A DNA stretch of 64,000 bases from Pascua guehoae. Lineage: Eukaryota > Basidiomycota > Tremellomycetes > Trichosporonales > Trichosporonaceae. The stretch lies in assembly GCA_001600415.1 (NCBI GenBank), contig BCJX01000017.1, positions 767,414 through 831,413 of the forward strand, written 5' to 3'. A model generated the notes under the pieces. That model did not search any database and was not told the DNA's origin. It saw only the letters and a program-made list of their open reading frames with translations. Positions 24,259 to 33,636 of the stretch are shown one piece after another; positions within the stretch are counted from its first letter, which is position 1, and every line of letters begins with the position of its first letter. Made by a program: the position numbers and the translations under genes.

Positions 24259-24758
24259 GCGGCAGTGCAGTCGTGTGCCCGTGCCAGACGGCCAGATCCC
24301 ACACCACACACAGAACCTGCAGCCCGCGGCGCGTGCCGCCTCTCCTTTGGCTGCCTAGCTGCGACTCGAGACGTCGTCAGCGGGACCGTCCTCTCCATTA
24401 TCACTCGGTTGCGACGGAACCATCATCACACAGACAGCTAGGCAGGCAGGTCCAGCTCGGCACCTGCGGGAAACGCGTGCTCTCGTCACTTGTATCGTCC
24501 ACCCACACTACTTGTGCAATCATTCGCACTTTCATCTGCTCTACTCTTTCGACAACCCCCTTCTCATTGTTATCTCATTGACCACCTCCACTTGTGAAAC
24601 CTGGCTCGGCGCCCTCCCATCCCTCACACCCCTTCCGCCCGGCCACCATCTTTTCTCTCGCTCCTCTCGCACCACGACCACCGTCGTCACACCACCACGG
24701 TCCTTCTCCTCTCGCCCACTCGCCGCCGCCGCCGCGAGTGCGCGGCTAGCTCGCAGGC

Positions 24759-26901
24759 ATGCCGGACTTTTTCCAGTTCCAGTGCGCTTGGAAGCTGGCA
24801 TGGTGGGTAGTTGGCATGCTGCAGGTGCCTCTCCTGTTTGCCACCTTGATCCTTGCGGCCGTGCTCGACCAGCCAGAGCGACCCGGACGCAAGCAGCGCG
24901 ATTACGCGTCATGTCGCTCGCCAGGAAACTACGAGGCATGGATGGCGTGCGCGCTGGTATGCCAGGCGTTCATTGCCCCCGTGGCGGGGTGGATCAACAT
25001 TCGGCGCTACCGCCGAACCCATCCCCGACCGCCGGCCATTGACATCGAGGCGGGAAATGCAGACGGCGACATGAATGTCATGGTCAACGGCCCGCCACCA
25101 GGTGCAGACGCCGGGGATGCAGGTGTAAGCGATAACGCGCGTAGTACAGCAACGCCAGGCGAAACGGCACCGGAGCCGCTTACACGCGTGCGTTCGGCGC
25201 CAGGAAAGCGCAGAGACGCGTCGTCGACGGCGCGCGCCGCTTCGGCGTCCACCCCGGCTGTGCACCACGTGTACGGTGTCCCCGCAGCCGCGGCGTCGGC
25301 GGCGGCGGTCACGGCGTCGTCGTCTGTGCCGTCGGTCTCACCCCTATCCATGTCCCCCATGTCTCCGTACTCGCCGTCGGCGAGCCGCACCTCGCTCTCA
25401 GTCTTTGCAACAGTCGAAGGATCGAATGCGCCCCGCTATCCTCCTGTCGCCAGCATGTCGACTACCTCGCTCGACGCGCGCCTGCAAACAATCGCGAGCA
25501 TGTCTACAACGTCGCTCGACGCGAAGCTGCAGCCCATGGCCAGCACGTCGTCGACCACCTTGGACGCTAGCCGTCTTCATCTCCAACCCATTGCGAGTCG
25601 GTCCACCACGACACTCGCAAAGCACCCGGGCGCGACCTCGGTTGTATCCATTCTCGAAAGCGGCTATCGTCCAGCCGCCAACATGTCGACCGCGACATTG
25701 GACCAAACGAACGGCCCGCGCCCCCCAACTGCCAGCCAGTCGGCAGTCAGTGTCGTCACATTTCACACGCCGCCTCAGACACCTACGCCCGCATTCCTCG
25801 CCGATGGCGAGAGGCGGGGTCCAGCCGACTCGGTGGCAACGCTCCCTCATTCGACGCGAACGCATTCGTCCGCATCGCCAAGCCACCCATATCCCGCACC
25901 ATACGTGTCCAAGCGCGACCGGCGAAAGGAACGCCGTCAGAAGCGTGCCGCCATTCTCGACGAGATTGCTCCAGGGTACGTGCAGCGCCCCATGCTGATT
26001 GTTCTTGGGACCTTGCTTCCTACGAGGGACAAAGACAGCTAACATCTTAGGTTCGAGTTTTGGCTCACGGGCGCGTGGTGGATTCTCTTTGTCGCTGGCA
26101 ACTTTCTCCCCTTCCGCAAGTCGAGCGCGCGGTGTCAGGACGGCTCGCCGCTCTACTTTTGGACCGTTGTGTCGATCCTGATTGTGTACTGGATCAAGGT
26201 CGCCATCTGGGTGGGCTTGGGGACCATGAGCTTCATCTTCACCTGTGTAAACGCGGTGCGTACTACGACGAGTCTGCTGGACGCCATACTGACATTCCAG
26301 GCTCGCGGACAAAACGTCGACGGCACTGTCCGACCAAAGCCACTGACGCGCGCCGAGCTCGACGCGTGCAATGTCGTCTGCTACGTTCCCGATCCCGCAG
26401 AGCGGCCACCAACACCGAGTCTGAGCGGGCACGAGGAGCTCGAGGGCGAGCCTGTACCCCTCGGCGAGGTGGACATGGCTCGCCTCCCTGTCCCAGCTGT
26501 GGTGTTGGGTCCCGATGCGTCCATGTGCAGTATCTGCCACGACAACTTCCAGCCACCTCGTGAGGCACGCCGGATCATGTACGAGGTCCAGACACTGCGC
26601 CAGTTGCCATGCGGGCACGTCTTCCATGTGAGTAGGCGGGTGGAGGTGCAGCGCCGGTCCTGTCAAACCTCCTTGAGACTGTCGGTCTTGTTCGACAACT
26701 AGCACCATGCTGACCACTCTCAGCGCGACTGTGTCGACACCTGGCTCAGCAAGCGTTCCCATCTGTGTCGTAAGTCGTCTGACATTCCGCGTAGTGATTC
26801 ATGGTGGCTGACAAAGTCTAGCATACTGCAATCAATCTGTCAGGGAGCTTTTGGCGTCGAGCAAGGAAAAGGCGCAGGGCCGTAATACGACGACGGAATA
26901 G
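24759..26901 (+). CDS. Multi-pass membrane RING-H2 protein, probable E3 ubiquitin ligase
   Basis: Exons 24759-25975, 26051-26255, 26301-26627, 26724-26769 and 26822-26901 give 624 residues. Two hydrophobic segments sit near residues 10-33 and 62-80. A long Ser/Thr/Ala/Pro-rich linker follows, then two more hydrophobic stretches (WLTGAWWILFVAGNFLPF and a segment after LYFWTVV), so four or so TM helices. The C-terminus holds a C3H2C3 RING: CSICHDNF, then LPCGHVFHRDCVDTWLSK, then HLCPYCNQSV, with every metal ligand present. Such proteins act as E3 ligases in membrane quality control. The linker carries four or five degenerate copies of a unit like IASMSTTSLDAKLQP (residues about 228-315). The RING ligands are split over three exons, which supports the splice model. 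Substrate and organelle unknown. Confidence 0.88.
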
Positions 26902-27510
26902 AGCAGCAGACATTGTATCCGACTTATGTGTTCCCAATGCATCTCTACTAGTATGTGAATGAAGGGCCATCCCGCGGCGGTGGCACTGCCACGACTTTAG
27001 GGTGACTTGGGAGCGCCTACTGAGTCAGAACGGGGCTTAACCCGTCTCATTGACCAACTCTTACATGCTGCAAAGAATGGATCATCCGCACTGGGGTGTT
27101 TAGGTCCACCACGCAACAAGGTCGCAGGAGTATCCGTTTGTGCATCAGGCATTTGCTTCCGCTCCACTCAAGCCTCCCCGCTTGGGGTTCCGGTACATCT
27201 TGACGTCACCGGCCACAACAACCAACCGGGTGCAACCGGGTTCTGCTTGTTGCTCGTTGTCTACTTTGTCGCAGGTCTACTTTGTCGCAGGTCTACTTTG
27301 TCGCAGGTCTACTTTGTCGCAGGTCTACTTTGTCGCAGGTCTACTTTGTCGCAGGTCTACTTTGTCGCAGGTCTACTTTGTCGCAGGTCTACTTTGTCGC
27401 AGGTCTACTTTGTCGCAGGTCTACTTTGTCGCAGGTCTACTTTGTCGCAGGTCTACTTTGTCGCAGCTCCCCATTCTCCTAGACCAACCCAGCCCCCCTT
27501 GACTCTGGCC
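26902..27510. other. Intergenic region with minisatellite upstream of hydrolase
   Basis: 3' region of the RING gene followed by the promoter of the hydrolase gene. A perfect 208-bp minisatellite fills 27259-27466. Confidence 0.6.
27259..27466. repeat. Perfect 13 x 16-bp minisatellite
   Basis: Unit GTCTACTTTGTCGCAG repeated 13 times with no mismatch (208 bp), ending 44 bases before the ATG at 27511. Because 16 is not a multiple of three and no unit contains a stop on the plus strand, all three plus frames stay open across it. It would lie in the promoter or 5' UTR of the hydrolase gene. Perfect identity implies recent expansion or ongoing homogenisation. Confidence 0.97.
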
Positions 27511-28311
27511 ATGGCTGCCACTAAACCCACCATCCTCCTGGTGCCGGGTGCCTGGTACCCGGTCTCGACGTATGACAAGCTCGCGGCCCAGCTCTCGGCC
27601 CGTGGCTTCAAGTCGGTGCCCGTCGTGCTGCCGTCGTCGACGACGGACGCGCGAGCGACGTTTCTCGACGACCTGACTGCGGTCCGCACGGCGATTCTCA
27701 ACGAGACGACGGCGGGGCGCGACGTCGTGGTCGTCGCGCACTCGTACGGGTGCTTCCCGGCCCAGAGCGCCGCCAAGGGCCTGACCGCCGGGTCTCCCGA
27801 CCCCGACACGGCGGGGGGAAGCGGCAAGGTGCTCGGCTTCATCCTCCTCGCGTCGGGCTTTACGCTGACGGGCGTCTCGTTCCTGGGCGGGTTTGGCGGC
27901 AAGCCCCCGCCGTCCTGGAACGCCAACACGGACACGGGCTATGCCGAACTCATCGCCGACCCCGTCGACATGTTCTTCCACGACCTACCGGCCGACGAGG
28001 GCAAGAAGTGGGCCGCACAGCTGGGAAGCCAGAGCCTCGCGGCCCTCGCGGACGGGGGCGAGCACGTGTACGCGTCCTGGACCGAGGTGCCCAATTACTA
28101 CGTCGCCACAAAAGAGGACAGGGCCATGCCTGCTGCCCTCCAGCAGTTTGCCGTCGACTGGGCCACCAAACAGGGCGCAGACGTCACCCTCCGCGCGCTC
28201 GCGAGTGGCCACTCGCCCATGCTCAGCAGGCCCGAGGAGACGGCGGCGATTGTCCAGGAGGCGGCGGAGGCGTTTGTGGCCAAAAGGGCAGAAAGGTCGG
28301 GGGCGGCGTAG
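27511..28311 (+). CDS. Alpha/beta hydrolase, intronless
   Basis: 266 residues starting at MAATKPTILLVPGAWYPVST. The catalytic serine is in VVVVAHSYGCFPAQ, a nucleophile elbow of the AHSYG type; the catalytic histidine is probably in LASGHSPMLSRPEETA near the C-terminus. LVPGAW at the start is the oxyanion-hole strand seen in salicylate-esterase-like and related fungal AB-hydrolase-6 proteins. The substrate is probably a small ester, but cannot be read from sequence. The frame is open upstream through the minisatellite to 27007, yet 27511 is the best start: the upstream part has no protein-like pattern and the domain begins immediately after this ATG. Confidence 0.88.
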   Translation: MAATKPTILLVPGAWYPVSTYDKLAAQLSARGFKSVPVVLPSSTTDARATFLDDLTAVRTAILNETTAGRDVVVVAHSYGCFPAQSAAKGLTAGSPDPDTAGGSGKVLGFILLASGFTLTGVSFLGGFGGKPPPSWNANTDTGYAELIADPVDMFFHDLPADEGKKWAAQLGSQSLAALADGGEHVYASWTEVPNYYVATKEDRAMPAALQQFAVDWATKQGADVTLRALASGHSPMLSRPEETAAIVQEAAEAFVAKRAERSGAA

Positions 28312-28697
28312 AGTGTAGTTGGGTTCAGAATAGGTATAGGAGCGCGTGGGTGTCTTGTCAATATTGGAATGAAGGCTACTTGAACTGGTTGACGGGTGTT
28401 GCATAGGACAAAGAAAGAGACCAACGTGGCTACCTGTACGATTTTGAAAGTGGCTTGAAAGTCGACTCAGCTGGTATAGGTACAGTAACGACCCAAGCGG
28501 TGTTGCAGTTCATGGCACGTTACGAGCTACAAAGATATTCTACAGTGGCCAGTACAGCAACACCAGCGATAAATCTACAGTCCTGGCAATGAGGTTCCAA
28601 GGGTGCACGGTTTCTCCTGAACACGCTGTCCGAGGGGTGATTGAAAGTCGGAATGGTCGACATCGAGGATTGCGGTGTCGATGATTGCGGTGATGGC
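28312..28697. other. Intergenic between convergent genes, no gene seen
   Basis: 3' regions of the hydrolase (+) and the protease (-). Confidence 0.5.
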
Positions 28698-30190
28698 TTA
28701 CGGCACCTTGCAAATGTTGTTGGTAGCAAGAGGAGCAAAGCCGATCTGAGGCGGCGAAGCCTTATAGATGGTGTAAAAGTGCTTGAGGACCTGGTTGCCG
28801 ACCAACCATATCTCGCTGCTGGGTTAACACAACTCGGCCTCCGCCACTACACTCACACCATGTTACTTCCTTCGATCAAGCCGTGATAGTACTCGTTCCC
28901 TTTAGCGTCTTTCCGAAGCGTCCAAAATGCTCTGACGGGGAGCTCCATGACAGCCTCGCCAAACTTCGAGGTAATGAGTCGGTCCAGGTCGCCGAGCGAA
29001 TCCAGATTGTCGAGTACGTAAATATACTGGTCTTCCTGGCTTCTGTTGTTGGGAGTTTGCACGACCAGCCTTGCGGTTGGGAAGTTGACATGGTAGACAC
29101 CCACCACCTCGTTGAATGGGCCCGTAACGCCTGTCGTGCCAGTGTCAATGACCGCCCAAACGGGCGGCGACATGGGTCGGTACGGTCCAATGCGGTCCAG
29201 AGGTATGGACCAATCGATCGGCATCTTTTGATCAATGGGCGGCATCTTTTGATCAACGGGCGCCTTTTGCTTTCCAACCTTCACAAGATCTTTCAGGAAA
29301 GACCTTTTCCCGACGTCGGCAAACGCTTCTTGTTCGACGTCGGTGAGTGCTTTTTGCTCGACGTCGGCAAACAAGACGTTGGCGATATCCGTGGCCATAC
29401 AGTTGGGGTTGTATCCTCTTGAATTGTCAGCCCAACGACATATATTCCTGCCAATGAAGAACGAACCCTAGTGTCAACTGACCAGCATTGCTGCTGTCGC
29501 CGAAGTAGATCGAAAACATTGACTGTCCTGTCTGATACCACAGAGGACGCTGGTTCTTGGGCTGGTTGACATTGGGCCACCCAAAACCCATTAATCCAGT
29601 CACATCCTTGGGAAGTGGTACCTGGCCCTCGTCTGCGCAAACTAGTTTGGTCAGTACAGTATCCTGTTTCCTTTTAGACTCACGGAATGTCTGCTCGATA
29701 GATTGGCCTCCAAACTTGAATTTATCGGAGACCCAGGAGCCAGAGGCCTTCTGATTTCCGCCTGAAAACGTGATGGTTCCAGCCTGGCCGGACTTCGATT
29801 TGTACTTGACTTTGGTGTCCTTGCAAAGTGGATCCTTGCACTTGTCGCTGTATAGGAATGAATCCCAATGACCGGTGTCGACTTCCACTTCAAACGATTT
29901 GCCGCCAACCTCTACGGTTGCCAAGTACGTGAAATCTCCGTTTCCGTCGTCCCATGAATGGATTCTGTACAGGGTTAGTACCGTCATTCTTGTTCAGGGA
30001 GCGCTCACGGTATATACTTGTCCTTACTCTTGCCAAAGGACAAGCCGCGCGATTGTTGATTGGCCGCACCGAGTGGTAAGGTGAAGGCAGGATCAGAAGG
30101 TAGGTGGTCGTCGTATGTCGTAACCCTCTCTGGGAGGGGGGTAGCGACAGATGAACCAAGGATGAGAAGAGCGAATGTGAGTGAGAGCAT
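28698..30190 (-). CDS. Secreted pepsin-like aspartic protease, atypical first active-site loop
   Basis: On the minus strand five exons join in frame. The signal peptide MLSLTFALLILGSSVATPLP is followed by a propeptide-like stretch. Then IHSWDDGNGDFTYLATVEVG and the first active-site loop VEVDTGHWDSFLYSD (DTG at about 29868-29879). KDVTGLMGFGWPNVNQPK follows. The second loop is VWAVIDTGTTGVTGPFNEVVG (DTG at about 29138-29146). The end is EGSNMIWLVGNQVLKHFYTI and PQIGFAPLATNNICKVP. Order and spacing are those of family A1. The residue after the first DTG is His instead of Ser/Thr, which normally helps hold the two aspartates. A short repeat (DVEQKALTDVEQEAFADV, then DQKMPPIDQKMP) is inserted before the second lobe. 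The intron between SNAG and YNPN is about 67 bp. Activity is uncertain. Confidence 0.85.
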
Positions 30191-30662
30191 GGGAGGGGCG
30201 TGATTTGAGGTGACATGGGGAATAGCACTTCTTATAACTGTCCTGCGCTCTGCAGCAATTCGTCGACAGCCCACCCTGTCTACACTGAAATGCAGTGCCC
30301 GTCCTTACAGGGCAAGGCCAACATGCAACGAGGTTGTTTCATTGCCCTTGTAACTGTCAGAGCCCCCACTTGCTACACTTGTGATACACGATCAACAGGG
30401 GAACCAGCCAACAGCAATTGTTGTTGGCTCGGGCTGCATCACGTGACGGAGATAAAACAGGGATACCGCATCCCAGCCTGACATCCAGACCTAACAACAG
30501 CGGTACACAGCAATTCCCAACTGTCAACTGCTCCATCCACGTCTCGAAGTTCACAGCCACACCCAAATCTCGCTTTGAGTGCTGCTCGCCTTCACATCCA
30601 ATCCTCTACAGAGTGACAGTTTCTCCTCAATCTCCGTTTGCCCTGAGCCCAGAACAGCGAAT
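30191..30662. promoter_or_regulatory. Divergent promoter of protease (-) and F-box gene (+)
   Basis: 472 bases between two start codons facing away from each other; no gene seen and no certain motif. Confidence 0.5.
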
Positions 30663-32779
30663 ATGACCGGCCTAGGGGAACTTCCCGCAGAGGTATGATG
30701 TGGTCGACGACTGGCAAAGTTTCTGACATCCAGCTCCTGTCTCGCATCCTTATACTAGTGGACGATCTGCCGTCCTTAATCAACCTGGGAAAGGCTATGT
30801 CAATCCACGATGACGTGAGTGTCACTCGCACCACCGCCAGTACGCTTACGTGGAAGGCACAATGGCTTTGGAGGGCGATATGTATTTCCAAATTCGACGA
30901 CCCTCGGCGAGCCTGTGCTTTTCTCACTCCGCGCGAGGACATCGATTGGAGGGCCTTGGTATGCGAACGTAATGAGGTGTTGCGATTTATTCAGGAAGAA
31001 GAAGAGCCGAAAGACCCTGTGCCTGTGGTGCAGCCCACGCGGTCAATATCTCGACGAGTGAGTATCTCAATGAGGTGGTTCCGTTAAGCCTCTGCCTGAG
31101 GTCGTGACAACGCCATGCCATCACTATGGCTGAAGCGAACATGGTCTCTGTGTATACAAGTTGATTGATGCCAGGTCGTGACCAACATGATCAATACACT
31201 ACGAAGACGCCATCAGTCTACACCAGACCATCAGTCTACACCAAACCATCAGTCTACACCAGAGGTTATCTACCGCAACCCCAAGGACATGGTGCGCAGC
31301 TTGCTTTAGCCGTGGTTTGTGCTAACATGTGGTAGGATATTTGGATGCCTCGGCTGTGTCGAACGGTGCTCGACATGTTTCTCGATCTTCCGCCAGTCGG
31401 AATCGAATCGCGCAACGCACCCATCATTGAGGGCACTGTCACCTTGGACTCAGACTTATTTTGTCATCTTGTAAGACAATACCGAACCTGCGATTCTGTT
31501 ACTGCCGACCACTTGGAAATGCTCTTTGCGAATCTTCCAGGACTCTGGAGCGGCACACCAGTACCATTTATGCGCTACCTAGAACGCTTTCGCTGTCCCT
31601 CAGCGGTCACGAGCTACACCAGTTGCGCGCGTGTTGTCCTGAGCAACCGAGCGGACTGGGACCTTCTCTCCATCTCGGCCTCGTATCTAAGTGAGTCAAA
31701 TGTGCTCAGCTTTTGGCTGACTTCCAGCATACTATCTGTGTATCCGATTCAATGCTTTTCCTTGTAGGAACCATGCCGAACATGCGGACGATGCCGAGTC
31801 GTGGCCCAAACCGCCCATTGGGCATGATTTGGCAGCTACTCGTGGGCCTGGAATCATGGGGCTAGAACCGCCACCGCGAACAGACTCGGAGGTTTGGGAC
31901 TGGGCCGGTGTACAAGGACAATGGTATGGCTTGTCCGTTCACGAATATCGTTCGCCGCTCTCAAATACAGGCTCTCGCCAAACTACCAAAGACTGCTGCG
32001 CTGCCTTCCAGGTCCGGAGTTTGTCCTCGCGCCACGGTGGGCCGCCGCGCGAAAACTCCTATACCACCCCTGCGCATGCCGCCCATAACATATTCCGGGG
32101 ACGCGACGACACCACCCTCCAAGCCCTGCGTTACACAGACTTTGCAAAGGTTCCGGGCGAATTCTCCCTCGTCGCTGCTCGAGACAAGACTCAAGTCTCG
32201 ACCGCATTTGCGCAGGCACGATGCGCTGGTGCTTCAGGCGACGTGCCCGTGCCCGACATTTGGGACAAGTTCCCAGACACGTACATGGCCACGAGCGTCT
32301 ACCCTCTGCCTCCACTGTACTTTTACGGCCATGAGAAGAACGACGAGGGTACCTTCATCTACGGCGTCGTTCACCTCACCCACGACAATCCACCCGAACT
32401 CCAGTGGATGCTGGCGACGGAATGCGCCGACAATCCCATGAACAACATTGTCATCCGAGGAGTGCAGATGGGCGGGCGTGGAGGCAAACGAGGGTTTATA
32501 GGGGTAAGTTCTGGCGGCTTTTAGTCCTCAATTGGATTGGCACATGTTGCAGAGGTTGACACTCAGTCTTGGGGCTATAAGAATACAGTCGAGCTGGTCA
32601 CGGGCGATCTTAACCAGCGGGACCAAGAGAGCTCGGCGGAAAAACAAGACCCAGGCGACTACTTTACCCATGAGGCTCCGGCGTGGTGTTGGAAACTAGG
32701 TAAGTGGTAAGTGGCCTTTACAATCAGTCAGTGGAGCTGACTTGCAGAGGGAGACCAAACCTACGGTGTCATTCGTTAG
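30663..32779 (+). CDS. F-box domain protein
   Basis: Starts MTGLGELPAE; after a short intron the F-box continues LLSRILILVDDLPSLINLG, then LTWKAQWLWRAICISKFDDP and EDIDWRALVCERNEVLRFIQ. F-box proteins bind Skp1 and bring substrates to SCF ubiquitin ligases. The exon after 31174 carries three tandem 6-residue units (HQSTPD/N/E). Later exons encode DIWMPRLCRTVLDMFLDLPP, YYLCIRFNAFPCRNHAEHAD, VWDWAGVQGQWYGLS, GTFIYGVVHLTHDNPPELQW, VIRGVQMGGRGGKRGFIGVD and the end CWKLEGDQTYGVIR. The GVQxGGRGxKRGF block recurs in fungal F-box proteins of this architecture. The splice pattern around 31960-32030 is not certain because three frames stay open there; the rest joins cleanly. Confidence 0.75.
31211..31264 (+). 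repeat. In-frame 18-bp tandem repeat, three copies
   Basis: Unit CATCAGTCTACACCAGAC with one or two changes per copy. It encodes His-Gln-Ser-Thr-Pro-Asp/Asn/Glu inside the F-box gene. Confidence 0.85.
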
Positions 32780-33636
32780 GCAGGGTGCTCTGTGTTCGAG
32801 AACTCGAGAATGCCGGCTGGACAAACAGGTTAAGCAACATTTATGTAACGAGGGCCATGCGACTGGCGCCCCGTATATCCCACATATCTCCCAAGAATGG
32901 CAAAAACAGGTAATCTCTTGGGGTACTCCACAGATTACGAATGCTACGATTACCTCTTCCATAGATGTGTGCATGCTCTGGGGACAGCGGGCACAAGATG
33001 CAACAGCCGCTCCACACTGGCAGGTTCCAACTCCGCCCCACATTCCCGTCCGTTAAGGACAACGCGTTCAGTCGGTACACAAGCGCAGCTTCAAAGGCGA
33101 CGGGCGTGGAGTTTGCTCATGCCGTGTGTGGCTAGGCAGTAGATGCATTACACTCACAACGTTCTGCTGCTTAAATGCGCACCAACGTCTAAACGGAAAT
33201 GGCCACTCTCACACACGCACCCAAATGGAACCGGCATCCGGGGGCCGGTCCGACGCCACTGCCGTTCGGTGTGGCGTATATTCTGGCCCTCGATTCCATG
33301 TCACCTGCACGCAAATGTCTTGGCACAACATGCCCTGCCCACATTGGCACTGCTCCATTCGTCCGTTTTGGCAGACGGACATGGCCGTGATCCTCGCCCA
33401 TTCCACCTTGCTGGTGTTGATGGCTGGTGGTACCCTTGCTCTCTGCACTTCGCCAGGTCCGCATTGCTCATCAAGTCGGCCATGTCCGAGAAATATCGAG
33501 GTTCGGAGACAAGCGAGAGATGATTTCTGGCAGACCTAGGTCCCGCGTATACATGCTGACAGAGCACATATACTGGCCCCCGTCCTGCTCTCTGGATATT
33601 GTACGACTGACGCTGACGCGGGAAGCTTTTACAGCA
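32780..33636. other. Intergenic, no supported gene
   Basis: 3' region of the F-box gene and promoter of the MFS transporter. Several short open frames are present but none has recognisable protein character. Confidence 0.4.

Larger units (their letters stand above)
21350..24758. other. 3.4-kb region without a supported gene
   Basis: Holds the 3' end of the transporter gene, a 14-bp tandem repeat (21566-21607), a minus-strand stretch near 22305-22430 with weak coding-like composition but no complete structure, and from 23.7 kb a C/T-rich promoter with CTGG and TGTGTC microsatellites leading to the RING gene. I found no transposon signature. Confidence 0.4.

Noticed and set aside
21350..24758. 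Transposon or LTR remnant in the gene-poor stretch
   Set aside because: I saw no terminal repeats, target-site duplication, or transposase, integrase or reverse-transcriptase motifs.
25398..26762. 454-codon minus-strand ORF
   Set aside because: Antisense to the RING-H2 gene, whose splice model sums in frame and places every RING ligand.
27259..27466. CRISPR array
   Set aside because: Units are contiguous with no spacers, and the genome is fungal.
27007..27510. In-frame N-terminal extension of the hydrolase through the minisatellite
   Set aside because: Residues encoded upstream are not protein-like and the hydrolase fold begins right after 27511; kept only as a testable possibility.
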